From assembly GCF_013449685.1 (NCBI RefSeq), contig NZ_JACDSF010000028.1:120827-184826 (forward strand): a DNA stretch of 64,000 nt. Direction: 5' to 3'. Position numbers and translations under genes: made by a program. Every line of letters starts with the position of its first letter. The stretch's first letter is position 1. This DNA is from Pectobacterium brasiliense. Lineage in GTDB: Bacteria > Pseudomonadota > Gammaproteobacteria > Enterobacterales > Enterobacteriaceae. The notes under the pieces are model-generated. The model was not told the DNA's origin. It was given only the letters and a program-made list of their open reading frames with translations, and searched no databases. Positions 1 through 9,461 of the stretch are shown here, piece after piece.

Positions 1-311
1 GTAGCACGCTGCCAGACGATAAGCGTATTCACCAATATCTGCTCGGCTATACGTCTGACTGCAATTTCCTACTCACGGCTTTGCAGCCTCACGGCGTTGG
101 CTTTTTGGAGCCGGGTATGCAGGTCGCTACCATCGATCACTCAATGTGGTTCCACCGTGATTTCCGGCTGGATGACTGGCTGTTATATACCGTAGAAAGC
201 ACGTCTGCATCCGGTGCTCGTGGTTTCGTTCGTGGGCAATTCTATACTCGGGAAGGCGTGCTGGTTGCATCCAGCGTGCAGGAAGGCGTCATACGTCGTC
301 GCCAGCCGTAA
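1..311 (+). CDS. tesB: Acyl-CoA thioesterase II, 3' end only
   Basis: The frame is already open at position 3, so this is the C-terminal ~102 residues of a gene that starts outside the window; the TTG at 81 is not a real start. The peptide carries the TesB C-terminal hot-dog signature: [13 protein letters not shown], then the catalytic-region stretch [14 protein letters not shown] and the closing [18 protein letters not shown]. TesB hydrolyses medium and long acyl-CoA to free acid and CoA in the cytoplasm. It converges on amtB, 140 bp away, with a hairpin between them, the same arrangement as in E. coli. Identification is by recognition of the conserved C-terminus and is secure; nothing can be said about its N-terminal half or promoter. 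Confidence 0.95.
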   Translation, partial: STLPDDKRIHQYLLGYTSDCNFLLTALQPHGVGFLEPGMQVATIDHSMWFHRDFRLDDWLLYTVESTSASGARGFVRGQFYTREGVLVASSVQEGVIRRRQP

Positions 312-382
312 ACCTTGCGGCAGCCTCGAAACGTAAAAGACCACCTCATCTGGAGGGGGTTGGTTTAAGACTGATAATAAAA

Positions 383-408
383 CAGGCGTGGAGTCTCCCC
401 TCACGCCT
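383..408 (-). terminator. Terminator of glnK-amtB
   Basis: On the minus strand CAGGCGTG and CACGCCTG form an 8-bp perfect stem around an 11-nt loop and are followed by TTTTATT. It lies 44 bp past the amtB stop, as expected for a rho-independent terminator; a weaker T-run serves the tesB side. Confidence 0.75.
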
Positions 409-451
409 GCTTACTCTATTCTAACTATCTCAATGATTAATTTACGCGATC

Positions 452-1744
452 TTATTGGTTGTAAGCGCTCTCGCCATGGCTGTTGACGTCCAGACCTTCG
501 CGCTCTTGGTCTTCAGGTACACGCAGGCCGACAACCATATCCGCAATCTTGAAGGCGACAAATGCCACCACGCCAGACCATACCAGACAAACAATCACGC
601 TGAACAGCTGCACCCAAATCTGGTGTGCCATCGTTACGCCTTCCGCATAGCCCGTACCGCCCAGTGATACAGAAGTGAATACGCCAGTCAGGATACAGCC
701 AACGATACCGCACACGCCGTGAACACCGAACACATCACACGGGTCATCCACACGCAGCCATCTTTTCAGTACCGTTACACCCCACAGGCCTGCAACACCA
801 CCGGCCAGACCGATGATCAGTGCGCCACCCACGCCAACCGTACCCGCAGCTGGCGTGATTGCCACCAGACCCGCGATACAGCCAGAGCATGCGCCCAGCA
901 GAGAAGGCTTACCGCGAACCATCCACTCACCGCCAACCCATGCCAGAATTGCAGCGGCAGTCGCAACAACGGTGTTCAGGAAAGCCAGAGCGGCGATACC
1001 GTTCGCAGCACCCGCAGAACCCGCATTGAAACCAAACCAGCCGATGTACAGGATCGCCGTACCGATAAAGACCATCGGCAGGTTATGCGGTTTGAAGGCC
1101 TCTTTGCCAAAACCAGCACGTTTGCCCAGCAGGTAAGCACCAACCAACCCAGCAACTGCGGCGTTGATGTGAACCACCGTACCACCAGCGAAGTCCAGCG
1201 CGCCATCCGCAGCCAGATAGCCACCACCCCATACCATGTGCGTCATCGGCAGGTAGGAGAACGTCAGCCACAGCGCAACAAAGATCAGTACAGCAGAGAA
1301 ACGGATACGCTCAGCAATCGCCCCGACAATCAGCGCAACGGTGATACAGGCAAAGGAAGCCTGATAAGCCACGTGTACGAACTGATAGAAGGTGCCACTG
1401 ATGGATTCAATCCCGATGCCTTTCAGCATAAAGGTGCTGAAACCACCGAAGAAGGCGTTACCTTCACTGAAAGCCAAGCTATATCCGTAAACGACCCACA
1501 GGATACAAACCATCGCAAACGTGACACTCACCTGCGTCATCATGGACAGAACGTTCTTAGAACGAATCAGGCCGCCGTAAAACAGTGCGATGCCCGGTAT
1601 AGTCATAAAGAGTACCAATGCGGTACAAATCATAATAAAAGCGTTGTCCGCTTTATCAATCGTCGGTGTCGCAGCCATTGCCCAGGACGGGAGTAATGCC
1701 GCCACACCGAGACCTAATGAAGAGAGTCGTTTTTTCATTTTCAT
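452..1744 (-). CDS. amtB: Ammonium channel AmtB
   Basis: Trimeric inner-membrane ammonia/ammonium channel. The 430-residue product begins with a cleavable signal peptide (residues 1-24, ending SWAMA) and is followed by about 11 hydrophobic helices. The twin pore histidines are present at His192 (GGTVVHINA) and His342 (DVFGVHGVCG), which become 168 and 318 after signal removal, matching the E. coli protein exactly. The Phe gate region and the conserved GWFGFNAGSA motif are also present. It lies 33 bp downstream of glnK, the PII protein that plugs the channel when nitrogen is plentiful, so the two form the usual glnK-amtB operon. Length and start agree with the family. High confidence. Confidence 0.98.
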   Translation of the reverse strand: MKMKKRLSSLGLGVAALLPSWAMAATPTIDKADNAFIMICTALVLFMTIPGIALFYGGLIRSKNVLSMMTQVSVTFAMVCILWVVYGYSLAFSEGNAFFGGFSTFMLKGIGIESISGTFYQFVHVAYQASFACITVALIVGAIAERIRFSAVLIFVALWLTFSYLPMTHMVWGGGYLAADGALDFAGGTVVHINAAVAGLVGAYLLGKRAGFGKEAFKPHNLPMVFIGTAILYIGWFGFNAGSAGAANGIAALAFLNTVVATAAAILAWVGGEWMVRGKPSLLGACSGCIAGLVAITPAAGTVGVGGALIIGLAGGVAGLWGVTVLKRWLRVDDPCDVFGVHGVCGIVGCILTGVFTSVSLGGTGYAEGVTMAHQIWVQLFSVIVCLVWSGVVAFVAFKIADMVVGLRVPEDQEREGLDVNSHGESAYNQ

Positions 1745-1777
1745 CCATCCCTATTTACATATCTACGCTAGGTGTTA

Positions 1778-2116
1778 TTAAAGTGCGGCTTCGTCAGTTT
1801 CACCCGTACGAATACGGATAACCCTTTGCAACTCGGCGACAAAAATTTTGCCATCACCAATTTTTCCGGTGTACGCAGCTTTGCTGATAACGTCGATCAC
1901 TTCATCCAGTTGGTCGTCTGCAATCGCGATATCAATTTTTACCTTGGGTAAAAAGTTAACGCTGTATTCTGCGCCGCGGTATAGCTCCGCATGTCCTTTC
2001 TGACGACCAAATCCTTTCACCTCAGTGACGGTGAGTCCCTGGATGCCGACAGAAGATAACGCTTCACGTACATCTTCCAGCTTGAATGGTTTTATCACCA
2101 CAGTAACCAGTTTCAT
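1778..2116 (-). CDS. glnK: Nitrogen regulatory protein PII, GlnK type
   Basis: A 112-residue PII protein, the family's standard length. Tyr51, the uridylylation site in the T-loop, is present (RGAEYSVNFLPK), as are the B-loop and the C-terminal signature (TGKIGDGKIFV). PII proteins bind ATP/ADP and 2-oxoglutarate and signal nitrogen status; GlnK blocks AmtB at the membrane. Its position directly upstream of amtB and the sigma-54-type promoter upstream argue for GlnK rather than GlnB. The start ATG follows a GGGGGAAG ribosome-binding site. The pairing is nearly universal in proteobacteria. Confidence 0.97.
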   Translation of the reverse strand: MKLVTVVIKPFKLEDVREALSSVGIQGLTVTEVKGFGRQKGHAELYRGAEYSVNFLPKVKIDIAIADDQLDEVIDVISKAAYTGKIGDGKIFVAELQRVIRIRTGETDEAAL

Positions 2117-2205
2117 TTATCTTCCCCCTAGCCATTACGTTCGGGCTTTCGCCCGTCACTTGTTCGATTACATGCTCTATGAAGTCGGTCTACGTCATGA
2201 CTAAA

Positions 2206-2220
2206 GCAAAGGGTGTGCCA
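2206..2220 (-). promoter_or_regulatory. Sigma-54 promoter of glnK-amtB
   Basis: Reading the minus strand, TGGCACACCCTTTGC has the invariant GG and GC dinucleotides separated by 10 bp, the -24/-12 pattern of RpoN promoters. Transcription would start near 2194, about 78 nt before glnK. Established role: RpoN plus NtrC drives glnKamtB under nitrogen limitation. Confidence 0.85.
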
Positions 2221-2328
2221 TAAATGATTTATCTGGCACAAATCAGGAAAGAGAACGCTATTAACGATAAGAAAGGGCAAAAAGAAAACCCGGGGGGAAA
2301 GAAATGCAGGAAGAATCGGGCAAGAATT

Positions 2329-2343
2329 GCACTAATTTAGTGC
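2329..2343. promoter_or_regulatory. NtrC enhancer site upstream of glnK
   Basis: GCACTAATTTAGTGC is a perfect 15-bp palindrome fitting the NtrC pattern GCAC-N7-GTGC. It lies about 135 bp upstream of the predicted start of transcription, a normal enhancer distance. A half-site-like GTGCAGCGCA follows near 2360. Between 2345 and 2476 nothing coding is seen; an inverted repeat CTGCACC/GGTGCAG (2429-2451) lies just past mdlB without a T-run. Confidence 0.7.
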
Positions 2344-2476
2344 GCGAAGAGTATTTTCAGTGCAGCGCAGGGGAAAACCAGAATCACGATGCCTATTGAT
2401 GGTGCGAAGCCACGACTAGACTGTCAGTCTGCACCACACAACGCGGTGCAGAACGAGATACTATCCCAGATCAGTC

Positions 2477-4255
2477 TCAGTGCGCAGGACAAGCCTCAGT
2501 GCTGGTGGCTGCAAGATCCTCTCCGGCGAGCTGCAATTGATACATTTGATAATAGCGCCCCTGCTGTTGCAGCAGTTGCTCATGCGTTCCCCGCTCAACG
2601 GTTTGCCCATGATGGAGCACCATAATCGTGTCGGCCTCAACGATAGTGGAAAGCCGATGGGCGATAATAATCAGGGTTGTCTGCTCCCTGATAATACGTA
2701 GCGCCTTTTGCACCGCCTGCTCCGTACCTGAATCAATATTCGCCGTCGCTTCATCGAGAATAAGGATTTTAGGCGTTTGCACCAGTACCCGCGCAATCGC
2801 CAACAGCTGCTTTTGTCCGGTAGACAGGTTATTCCCCTGCTCGCCAATGCGCGTATGCAATCCTTCAGGAAAAGCCCGAACCAGTTCAGCAAGCTGCACT
2901 ACTTCCAGCACGCGCCAGACGGCCTCTTCGCTGATATCACGCCCCAGCGTCACATTCACAAACATGGATTCCGCCAGCACAACCGGATCCTGTTGCACCA
3001 TTGCCACATTTTGGCGCAACACCGCATGAGAGAGCGTCGACAGCGGACGGCCATCGAGTCGAATCTCACCCTCATCCGGCGCGTAATACCCCATAAGCAA
3101 ACTGGCTAGCGTACTTTTCCCACTGCCGGTATGCCCGACCAGCGCGACGAATCCGCGCTCTGGTATCGTCAGAGAAATATTCTGTAGCACGCGTTTTTCT
3201 GTGCCATACGAGAAAGAAACATCGTCAATATCGACGCGCCCCGTCGCCAGAGGACGCTCATCATCGCCGTAGCGTTGCTTTTTGCCATCCATCAGTTCAA
3301 AGATACGCTCACCAGCAACAACCGCCTGCTGTAACATCGTTTGTTGAGTTGTCAGTTCAATCAGCGGTTCATTCAGACGGCCCAAATAGTTGATAAACGC
3401 GTACAAGACTCCGACGCCAACCGATCCTATTGAGCTGAAACCGAATTGGATTAACAAGCCACACAGCACCATCGCGGCAAACAGGCTCAGCAACGGCCTC
3501 AGCAGGAAACCTTCCAGACGCAGAGACTTCATCCGCGCTTCATAGTGCTCATGGCTGGCAGCCCCCAGTTTCTTGCCAAAGCGGGCCTGCTGGCGAAACT
3601 GCTGAATCACGCCCATGCCATTAATCACTTCGTTGAAGCCATCATTGATGTCAGCCAGATAGCTCCGCACCTTGCGCACAATCGGCGTACTAAAGCGATG
3701 GTACAGCACCATAACCGTCGCTACCGCAGGGAAAATCATCAGTGCAACCAGTGCCATCTGCCAGTTCAGGCTGAACATCGCCACCAGCATCGCACCCACC
3801 AACGTCGCACTGCGTAATACCGTTGACACCACCATGACGTACAGATCTTTAACCACTTCGGTGTCATTGGTGACGCGTGAAATCAGTTGCCCGACGGGTT
3901 GTGTATCAAATGTGCTCAACGGCTGGCGCAACGCCGCATCCATCACATCAATGCGCAGTTGCTGGACGACACCGACCGCAACGCGGTTAAACAGCAGCGT
4001 CTGGAAATAATGCAGCGAAGCCGCCAGGATTTGCAGCAGGATATAGGCCATTGCCAGGCCCGCCGCAATCGCCAGCGGGAACTGGCCTTTTGCTACCAAA
4101 TCGTCAATAAAATAGCTCACCAATATAGGGCCGGAAACTTCTGCGGCGGCAGCAACCCACAACATCACGACACCTGACATCAGCGGTTTTCGCCAGGGGG
4201 AACCATAGGCCAGCAGACGTTTCAGGGTTGGCCAAAACTGTTGAGGGCTATTCAT
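2477..4255 (-). CDS. mdlB: ABC exporter half-transporter MdlB
   Basis: Multidrug-type ABC half transporter, predicted to dimerise with MdlA. The 592-residue form starting MNSPQQFW is chosen: the open frame runs 50 codons further upstream, but those codons lie inside mdlA and lack family similarity. An N-terminal membrane domain of about six helices (to ~residue 320) precedes the nucleotide-binding domain, with Walker [10 protein letters not shown] at 374-382, Walker B ILILDEAT and the switch histidine in IIAHRLS. The ABC signature reads LSTGQKQ rather than LSGGQ; the E. coli protein also departs here. Its start overlaps the mdlA stop by 8 bp, so translation is probably coupled. Substrate is unknown. 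Confidence 0.93.
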   Translation of the reverse strand: MNSPQQFWPTLKRLLAYGSPWRKPLMSGVVMLWVAAAAEVSGPILVSYFIDDLVAKGQFPLAIAAGLAMAYILLQILAASLHYFQTLLFNRVAVGVVQQLRIDVMDAALRQPLSTFDTQPVGQLISRVTNDTEVVKDLYVMVVSTVLRSATLVGAMLVAMFSLNWQMALVALMIFPAVATVMVLYHRFSTPIVRKVRSYLADINDGFNEVINGMGVIQQFRQQARFGKKLGAASHEHYEARMKSLRLEGFLLRPLLSLFAAMVLCGLLIQFGFSSIGSVGVGVLYAFINYLGRLNEPLIELTTQQTMLQQAVVAGERIFELMDGKKQRYGDDERPLATGRVDIDDVSFSYGTEKRVLQNISLTIPERGFVALVGHTGSGKSTLASLLMGYYAPDEGEIRLDGRPLSTLSHAVLRQNVAMVQQDPVVLAESMFVNVTLGRDISEEAVWRVLEVVQLAELVRAFPEGLHTRIGEQGNNLSTGQKQLLAIARVLVQTPKILILDEATANIDSGTEQAVQKALRIIREQTTLIIIAHRLSTIVEADTIMVLHHGQTVERGTHEQLLQQQGRYYQMYQLQLAGEDLAATSTEACPAH

Positions 4256-6017
4256 TTTTCGTTCCTTCCAACTGCGGCACATCATCCAGCGCCGCCTCCA
4301 GCTGTTGATAACGATGCATATCCCGATACCAGCCGGGTTGTGCCGCGAGCATCCGGTGTGTGCCACGCTGCACCGTTTGTCCTTGCTGTAACACAACGAT
4401 TTCATTCGCTTCGGTTAGAGCTGACAAGCGATGTGCGCTGATGATCAGCGTCCGCTTTTCGCCCCATGTTTTGAGATTCTGCAAAATCTGGTGTTCCGTT
4501 CGCCCATCAACCGCAGACAGCGCATCGTCCAGCACCAAAATTTCAGCATCCAGCAACAGCGCTCGGGCAATCGCGATCCGCTGTTTTTGACCGCCCGATA
4601 ACATCACGCCGCGCTCTCCGACCTCCGTCTGGTAACCCTGAGGTAAACGCAGAATGTCGTCATGAACGCTCGCAAGCCGCGCCGCCTGTTCAATCTCTTG
4701 TTGGGTAGCATCAGGCCGACCCAGTGCGATGTTTTGCGCCACGGTATCGGAAAACAAAAAAGGCATTTGCCCCACAACGGCAAAACGGCTGCGCAGTTCA
4801 TCCAACCGAATGGCGCTCAATGGACGATCGTGATAACGAATTTCTCCCGATTGGGTATCGAAATGACGCAATATCAATGCCAGCAGCGTACTTTTCCCCG
4901 AGCCTGTCGGCCCACACAACCCCAGCATATTGCCCGGTGCCAGCGTAAACTGAATATGTTGTAAAGCATCACGGGTATTATCCGGGTAGCGAAACGCGGA
5001 GATATTCACTTCCAGCACGCCTCGCTCGGCAGGCAATGATTCCTCACCGTCTTTCACCACGAGCTCTTCCGCAAGCAGTTGACGAATACGGCTATATGCC
5101 GCGCTACCACGCTCAACAATATTAAACATCCAGGCCAGCGCCAGCATCGGCCAGATCATCAATCCCAGATACATGACAAAGCTGGTCAACAAACCTAACG
5201 TCAGCGAACCGTTAATCACCATCCAACTGCCGCCGCCAATCGCCAGCAAATTCGACAGCCCGACGGCAATATAAATGGTGGGATCGAAGCGGGCATCAAC
5301 GCGGGCAACATGCATATTTTTGGCACCGGCGTCCGCCGCAACCTGTGCAAAACGCGCGGACTGATAGTTTTCCAACCCGAAGGCTTTAATCATCCGAATG
5401 CTGGTCAAACCTTCCTGCGCCTGATCGTTAAGCGAAGAAAACGCGGCCTGTGCGGATTTAAAACGGTTATGCAGTTGGGTGCCATAGCGTTTGATGAAAA
5501 TCGCCATGACCGGCATCGGAAGCAGCGCCAACAGGGTCAGCTCCCAACTGATTTGAGTACACATGACAACCAATACGGCACAGCCCATCACCATTGAATC
5601 GACCAGCGTCAGCACGCCTTCTCCGGCGGCAAAGACCACGCGATCGACATCGTTAGTCGCGCGCGCCATCAGATCGCCGGTACGGTGGCGCTGGTAAAAT
5701 GCCGGATGCTGACGGCTCAGTTGGCGATAAAAATCCTCTCGTAGTTCAACCGCCAACTGGTATGACGCCCCAAACAGAAACACGCGCCACACGTAGCGCA
5801 GCAGATAGACCATGATGGCAGTCAACAGCATCACGCCAATCCACTTCATCATTTCGGCCATCGACATGCCGTGCTGCGTTACACCATCGACAATCACGCC
5901 GACCAGTTTAGGGGGCAGCAATTGGAGAATAGCAATCGCAATCAATAGCGCCACAGCACCCAGATAACGCCGCCATTCACGGCGAAAATACCAACTCAGT
6001 TGAGCAAAAAGTCTCAC
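4248..6017 (-). CDS. mdlA: ABC exporter half-transporter MdlA
   Basis: First gene of the mdlAB pair: 589 residues with an N-terminal six-helix exporter domain and a C-terminal ATPase. Walker A is GPTGSGKST at 369-377, the signature is a canonical LSGGQKQR, Walker B is [12 protein letters not shown] and the H-loop is ISAHRLS. The LDDA form of Walker B, with Asp in place of the catalytic Glu, together with MdlB's altered signature suggests a heterodimer with one degenerate and one working ATP site, as in other asymmetric exporters; this is inference. It lies 78 bp downstream of the Lrp-family regulator gene on the same strand. Confidence 0.94.
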   Translation of the reverse strand: MRLFAQLSWYFRREWRRYLGAVALLIAIAILQLLPPKLVGVIVDGVTQHGMSMAEMMKWIGVMLLTAIMVYLLRYVWRVFLFGASYQLAVELREDFYRQLSRQHPAFYQRHRTGDLMARATNDVDRVVFAAGEGVLTLVDSMVMGCAVLVVMCTQISWELTLLALLPMPVMAIFIKRYGTQLHNRFKSAQAAFSSLNDQAQEGLTSIRMIKAFGLENYQSARFAQVAADAGAKNMHVARVDARFDPTIYIAVGLSNLLAIGGGSWMVINGSLTLGLLTSFVMYLGLMIWPMLALAWMFNIVERGSAAYSRIRQLLAEELVVKDGEESLPAERGVLEVNISAFRYPDNTRDALQHIQFTLAPGNMLGLCGPTGSGKSTLLALILRHFDTQSGEIRYHDRPLSAIRLDELRSRFAVVGQMPFLFSDTVAQNIALGRPDATQQEIEQAARLASVHDDILRLPQGYQTEVGERGVMLSGGQKQRIAIARALLLDAEILVLDDALSAVDGRTEHQILQNLKTWGEKRTLIISAHRLSALTEANEIVVLQQGQTVQRGTHRMLAAQPGWYRDMHRYQQLEAALDDVPQLEGTKNE

Positions 6018-6095
6018 GCGGTTTTCATTCCAATAGCCAGACGGGTCATGACAGACTCAGACAAGCGATTATACAAAAGACGGATGGATGATGAA

Positions 6096-6557
6096 TCACA
6101 GGGATAAGGGCAGTGCCGTGGTATGTTTGATTCGTTCCATAGCAAAGCTAGATGTTACATCGACCAGCCCGGGAATTCCATTCACCAGCCGTTTATAGAA
6201 ATCATCATAGCTTTTCATATCAGCGACCTGAACCTGCATCAGGTAATCGTATTCGCCAGCCATGCGATAGAAAGCCAGCACCTCCGGCATATCGGACACC
6301 ACGCGGGTGAAAGTCTGATACCAGTCTCGGTTATGCTGCTGCGTCTTCAATAAAACAAACGCCGTCAGCCCTAGCCCCAGACGCTCATTATCCAGCAGTG
6401 CCACCCGAGCCCGGATGATCCCTTCCTCCTCCAGACGCTTTAGACGTTTCCAGCACGGCGTGGATGTCAGATTCACCGCATCAGCCAGCGTCTGTAGCGA
6501 AAGCGTGCAATCCTGTTGCAGCATATTCAGCAATGTGCGATCAATTTTATCCAACAT
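6096..6557 (-). CDS. decR: Lrp/AsnC-family regulator, DecR/CdsR type
   Basis: A 153-residue Lrp/AsnC regulator starting [13 protein letters not shown]. The helix-turn-helix (about residues 20-45, including [17 protein letters not shown]) is followed by the RAM ligand-binding domain, with the EYDYLMQV strand typical of the group. The position next to mdlAB matches E. coli decR (ybaO), the cysteine-responsive activator. Here the divergent neighbour is a cysteine desulfhydrase-like gene, so it probably senses cysteine and controls that gene, as described for the equivalent pair in Yersinia and Salmonella. A longer open frame adds 28 codons, but these are made by a 15-bp tandem repeat just upstream; the inner ATG aligns with the family. 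Confidence 0.88.
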   Translation of the reverse strand: MLDKIDRTLLNMLQQDCTLSLQTLADAVNLTSTPCWKRLKRLEEEGIIRARVALLDNERLGLGLTAFVLLKTQQHNRDWYQTFTRVVSDMPEVLAFYRMAGEYDYLMQVQVADMKSYDDFYKRLVNGIPGLVDVTSSFAMERIKHTTALPLSL

Positions 6558-6600
6558 AGTTATACCTAATATGGTTTTACCTAATGTAGTTTTACCTAAA
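6558..6600 (-). repeat. Three 15-bp tandem repeats in the decR leader
   Basis: On the minus strand three units begin TTAGGTAAAAC, TTAGGTAAAAC and TTAGGTATAAC at exact 15-bp steps, the last ending in the ATG of the regulator gene. The AGG of the last unit serves as the only visible Shine-Dalgarno. Each unit could serve as regulator contact or as a ribosome-binding element. Confidence 0.85.
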
Positions 6601-6819
6601 AATAGCGCCGCCGATAGAAAGCTCCCCCTACTCTCCCCCATTAAGAGAGAAAAGTAATGTTCTTCCCGCCCAGAATCATGGTGATAGCATTATTGGCAAC
6701 ATCAACACAGCAATGACATTACCGACCTTCGTTGCGTAAGCCCCCGTTGTTATCATAATTTTAAAGATAGCAATTCGCCATTCACCTCAATAGAAAAAAA
6801 ATCCACACATAAAGAATAA

Positions 6820-6877
6820 AAGGGTAAGTTATTCCCTTAAATTAGCCGAAAGGAGATAAAAAGGTAATTTTTTTATC
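6820..6877. promoter_or_regulatory. Inverted repeats before the desulfhydrase gene
   Basis: Two dyads lie in the divergent spacer: AAGGG/CCCTT around a 9-bp centre (6820-6838), and GATAAAAA/TTTTTATC around a 7-bp centre (6855-6877), ending 49 bp before the ATG at 6927. Their AT-rich centres and the neighbouring Lrp-family gene make them candidate operators. The rest of the 369-bp spacer is AT-rich with no ORF of note. Confidence 0.5.
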
Positions 6878-6926
6878 CTGAAAACTCGTTACTCTATTCG
6901 CATCACTGCCTAACCGAGTTTTCATC

Positions 6927-8003
6927 ATGACCAATGCCTGGGTTAAAAATGCCATCAGCGCTATCGAAGCAGATTTTCAGCGTTCGGCTGATACGCATCT
7001 TATCCGTCTGACCCTGCCGGATTATCCCGGTATCTATTTTTACCTCAAGGATGAAAGCACACATCCCAGCGGCAGTCTGAAGCATCGTCTGGCTCGTTCC
7101 TTATTTCTCTACGGGCTGTGCAACGGTTGGATTAAAGAAGGCACGCCGATTATTGAAGCATCATCCGGCAGCACCGCCGTGTCAGAAGCCTATTTTGCAC
7201 GTTTGCTTGGCCTGCCATTTATCGCCGTCATGCCTTCCTGCACCGCAAAAAGAAAAATCGAGCAAATCGCTTTCTATGGCGGGCGCTGCCATTTTGTCGA
7301 ACAGGCAGGACAAATCTATGCGGCATCTGAGCAGCTCGCGCAAGAGATGAACGGCCATTATATGGATCAGTTCACCTACGCAGAACGCGCTACTGACTGG
7401 CGCGGCAACAACAATATTGCCGACAGCATTTACCGCCAAATGGCACGTGAACCGCATACCGTACCGGATTACATTGTGATGAGCGCAGGAACGGGCGGTA
7501 CGTCAGCCACGCTCGGTCGCTACATTCGCTATCAGGGGCTGGATACACAACTGGTCGTCGTCGATCCAGAAAACTCCGTCTTCTACGACTGTTACCAACA
7601 GCGGGATCGCTCCATTACTGGCCCATGTGGCAGTCGGATCGAAGGTATTGGCCGTCCGCGTGCCGAACCGTCTTTTATTCCTGACGTCATTGATAGCATG
7701 ATCAAAGTGCCGGATGCCGCCAGCATCGCAACGCTGTACTGGCTGGAAAGCGTGTTAGGCCGCAAAGCAGGCGCTTCCACCGGCACCAACGTCTGGGGAA
7801 TGCTGCAACTGGCCAAAGAGATGGTGAACCGAGGCCAAAAAGGTGCGATTGTGACGCTGCTCTGCGACAGCGGCGAACGCTATCTGGACACCTACTACAA
7901 CAGCAGTTGGGTAGAAAAAAATATTGGTGACATTAGCTCTTATCTCAATGTGCTGAACAATCCGAAGATATCTCACCTTTCCCCTGAATCCAGCCTGACG
8001 TAA
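6927..8003 (+). CDS. cdsH: PLP-dependent L-cysteine desulfhydrase-like protein
   Basis: A 358-residue fold-type II PLP enzyme of the cysteine synthase/cystathionine beta-synthase group. The Schiff-base lysine is Lys52 in SGSLKHR, the substrate loop is [13 protein letters not shown] and the phosphate-binding loop is [12 protein letters not shown]. Its size, and its place divergent from an Lrp-type regulator, fit the Salmonella/Yersinia CdsH cysteine desulfhydrase, which degrades cysteine to pyruvate, sulfide and ammonia. A biosynthetic cysteine synthase would be nearer 310-325 residues and sit with sulfur-assimilation genes. No transporter gene follows, unlike the Yersinia cdsAB arrangement. 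Family assignment is firm; the reaction is inferred from context. Confidence 0.8.
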   Translation: MTNAWVKNAISAIEADFQRSADTHLIRLTLPDYPGIYFYLKDESTHPSGSLKHRLARSLFLYGLCNGWIKEGTPIIEASSGSTAVSEAYFARLLGLPFIAVMPSCTAKRKIEQIAFYGGRCHFVEQAGQIYAASEQLAQEMNGHYMDQFTYAERATDWRGNNNIADSIYRQMAREPHTVPDYIVMSAGTGGTSATLGRYIRYQGLDTQLVVVDPENSVFYDCYQQRDRSITGPCGSRIEGIGRPRAEPSFIPDVIDSMIKVPDAASIATLYWLESVLGRKAGASTGTNVWGMLQLAKEMVNRGQKGAIVTLLCDSGERYLDTYYNSSWVEKNIGDISSYLNVLNNPKISHLSPESSLT

Positions 8004-8017
8004 CGACAGCCAAGCTA

Positions 8018-8101
8018 TTTTTCAGGTAACTGGTTTTTTCAAATAACGTGTTTTTCAGATAGCGTGTTTTTTCAGATAACATAGCTTTTCAGGTAAAATA
8101 G
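8018..8101 (+). repeat. Five-unit degenerate tandem array before queC
   Basis: Consecutive units of 16-19 bp share the core TTTTTCAGRTAAC: they begin near 8018, 8034, 8051, 8067 and 8086, with variable 3' ends (CGTG, CATAGC, AATAG). The array fills most of the 162-bp spacer between the desulfhydrase gene and queC and ends 64 bp before the queC start. Confidence 0.8.
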
Positions 8102-8165
8102 TGACTTTACACCGCAGTGCATTAATGACGTATTGCGGTTAACGTCGCGTTAAGGTGAATGAAGA

Positions 8166-8861
8166 ATGAAGCGTGCTGTTGTCGTTTTTAGCGGTGGACA
8201 AGATTCCACAACCTGCCTGATTCAGGCTCTGCAAGATTATGATGACGTCCACTGCATCACCTTCGATTATGGACAACGCCACCGCGCGGAAATTGATGTC
8301 GCTCGGGAACTCAGCCAGAAACTGGGGGCAACCGCGCATAAGGTTCTCGACGTCGGCTTGCTGAATGAACTCGCTACCAGCAGCCTGACGCGTGACAGTA
8401 TTCCAGTCCCCGATTACGATGCCAATGCGCAAGGCATCCCCAATACCTTCGTTCCGGGAAGAAATATTCTTTTCCTAACGCTCGCCGCCATCTACGCCTA
8501 TCAGGTTGGTGCCGAGGCCGTCATTACTGGCGTATGTGAGACCGATTTTTCCGGTTACCCTGATTGCCGCGACGAATTCGTCAAGGCACTGAACCAGGCG
8601 ATTGTTTTAGGTATTGCCCGCGATATCCGTTTTGAAACCCCGCTGATGTGGCTTAATAAGGCGGAAACCTGGGCGCTGGCGGATCATTACCAGCAACTCG
8701 ATACCGTCCGTTACCACACGCTAACCTGCTATAACGGCATCAAGGGTGATGGATGTGGTCAATGTGCCGCCTGCCATTTGCGAGCAAACGGGCTTGCGCA
8801 ATATCAAAACGACTCCGTGGCTATCATGGCATCGCTGAAGCAGAAAGCGGGGTTACGCTGA
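8166..8861 (+). CDS. queC: 7-cyano-7-deazaguanine synthase QueC
   Basis: Converts 7-carboxy-7-deazaguanine to preQ0 with ATP and ammonia in the queuosine pathway; tgt and queA, later steps, are also in this window. The 231-residue protein has the N-terminal PP-loop [10 protein letters not shown] (residues 7-16) and the C-terminal zinc site with four cysteines in [19 protein letters not shown] (about 189-207). Length matches E. coli QueC (231). It stands alone, converging on fadM. The spacer upstream is filled by a tandem array; no preQ1 riboswitch fold was recognised. Confidence 0.97.
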   Translation: MKRAVVVFSGGQDSTTCLIQALQDYDDVHCITFDYGQRHRAEIDVARELSQKLGATAHKVLDVGLLNELATSSLTRDSIPVPDYDANAQGIPNTFVPGRNILFLTLAAIYAYQVGAEAVITGVCETDFSGYPDCRDEFVKALNQAIVLGIARDIRFETPLMWLNKAETWALADHYQQLDTVRYHTLTCYNGIKGDGCGQCAACHLRANGLAQYQNDSVAIMASLKQKAGLR

Positions 8862-8919
8862 GACTTCACGTCGCTACGCAGAGCCCTACACGCAGAACCA
8901 TCACGCCATGTAAAAAGAA

Positions 8920-8947
8920 CAGGCCACACCGTACAGGTAGTGGCCTG
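8920..8947. terminator. Hairpin between queC and fadM
   Basis: CAGGCCAC (8920-8927) pairs with GTGGCCTG (8940-8947) around a 12-nt loop, between two convergent genes. The flanking T-runs are poor (GCTT on one side, TTCTTTTTA on the minus strand), so it is better as the fadM terminator. Confidence 0.6.
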
Positions 8948-8957
8948 CTGCTTCATG

Positions 8958-9356
8958 TTAACGGCGAATCTCGTTTAGGTGTTCCAGCAGTTCTCCCTCC
9001 AACGGCAGTGATTTTTGTGTCAATAAATCAATGCAGACAAACGTCAGCGTGGCATCGGCCACGTCGCTTTCATCAGACACTCGGGTTATCTTCTGGCTGA
9101 TCACGCCGCTTTTCGTATTCATCTGTAGTAGCTCGCTATCAATACGCAGCACGTCACCGAGAACGGCAGGCTTGCGATAGTTGATATTGATGTTCACCAC
9201 GACAAAAGCGACATTGTTGCTATGCATCCAGCCAAAAGCAGGCAACGTTTCCAGCCATTGCCAACGTGCCTCTTCCAGAAACTCCAGATAACGCGCGTTA
9301 TTAACGTGCTGATAAACATCAATATGATAACCACGAACGGTAATGAAAACCTGCAT
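8958..9356 (-). CDS. fadM: Long-chain acyl-CoA thioesterase FadM
   Basis: Single hot-dog-fold 4-hydroxybenzoyl-CoA thioesterase-like protein of 132 residues. The conserved N-terminal motif HIDVYQHVNNARYLEFLEEAR holds the catalytic Asp and the HVNN turn of this family; length equals E. coli FadM (YbaW). FadM hydrolyses unusual fatty acyl-CoAs arising during beta-oxidation. It lies 105 bp downstream of ybaV on the same strand; the queC-fadM-ybaV-ppiD order is conserved with E. coli. No FadR-type operator was verified. Confidence 0.93.
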   Translation of the reverse strand: MQVFITVRGYHIDVYQHVNNARYLEFLEEARWQWLETLPAFGWMHSNNVAFVVVNININYRKPAVLGDVLRIDSELLQMNTKSGVISQKITRVSDESDVADATLTFVCIDLLTQKSLPLEGELLEHLNEIRR

Positions 9357-9461
9357 AGCGGTAATACTCCTGTGACAACATCAACAACTGGTATGACCTG
9401 ATAATTAGCCTAGCAGAGGTTCGCAGCCCAGAGGAAATGCTCTACTGGGCTGCGACTGACA

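Noticed and set aside
719-1696. 325-codon ORF opposite amtB
   Set aside because: Antisense shadow of a conserved gene; product is low-complexity Thr/Gln/Arg with no family similarity and no SD.
2429-2451. CTGCACC/GGTGCAG dyad as an NtrC site
   Set aside because: The half-sites are 11 bp apart at their GCAC/GTGC cores instead of 7, and it lies at the mdlB end; more likely a 3'-end hairpin.
4256-4405. 50-codon N-terminal extension of mdlB
   Set aside because: Lies wholly inside mdlA; the sequence has no exporter similarity and the inner ATG matches E. coli.
8018-8101. CRISPR-like array
   Set aside because: Units are directly adjacent, degenerate and 16-19 bp, with no spacers and no cas genes.
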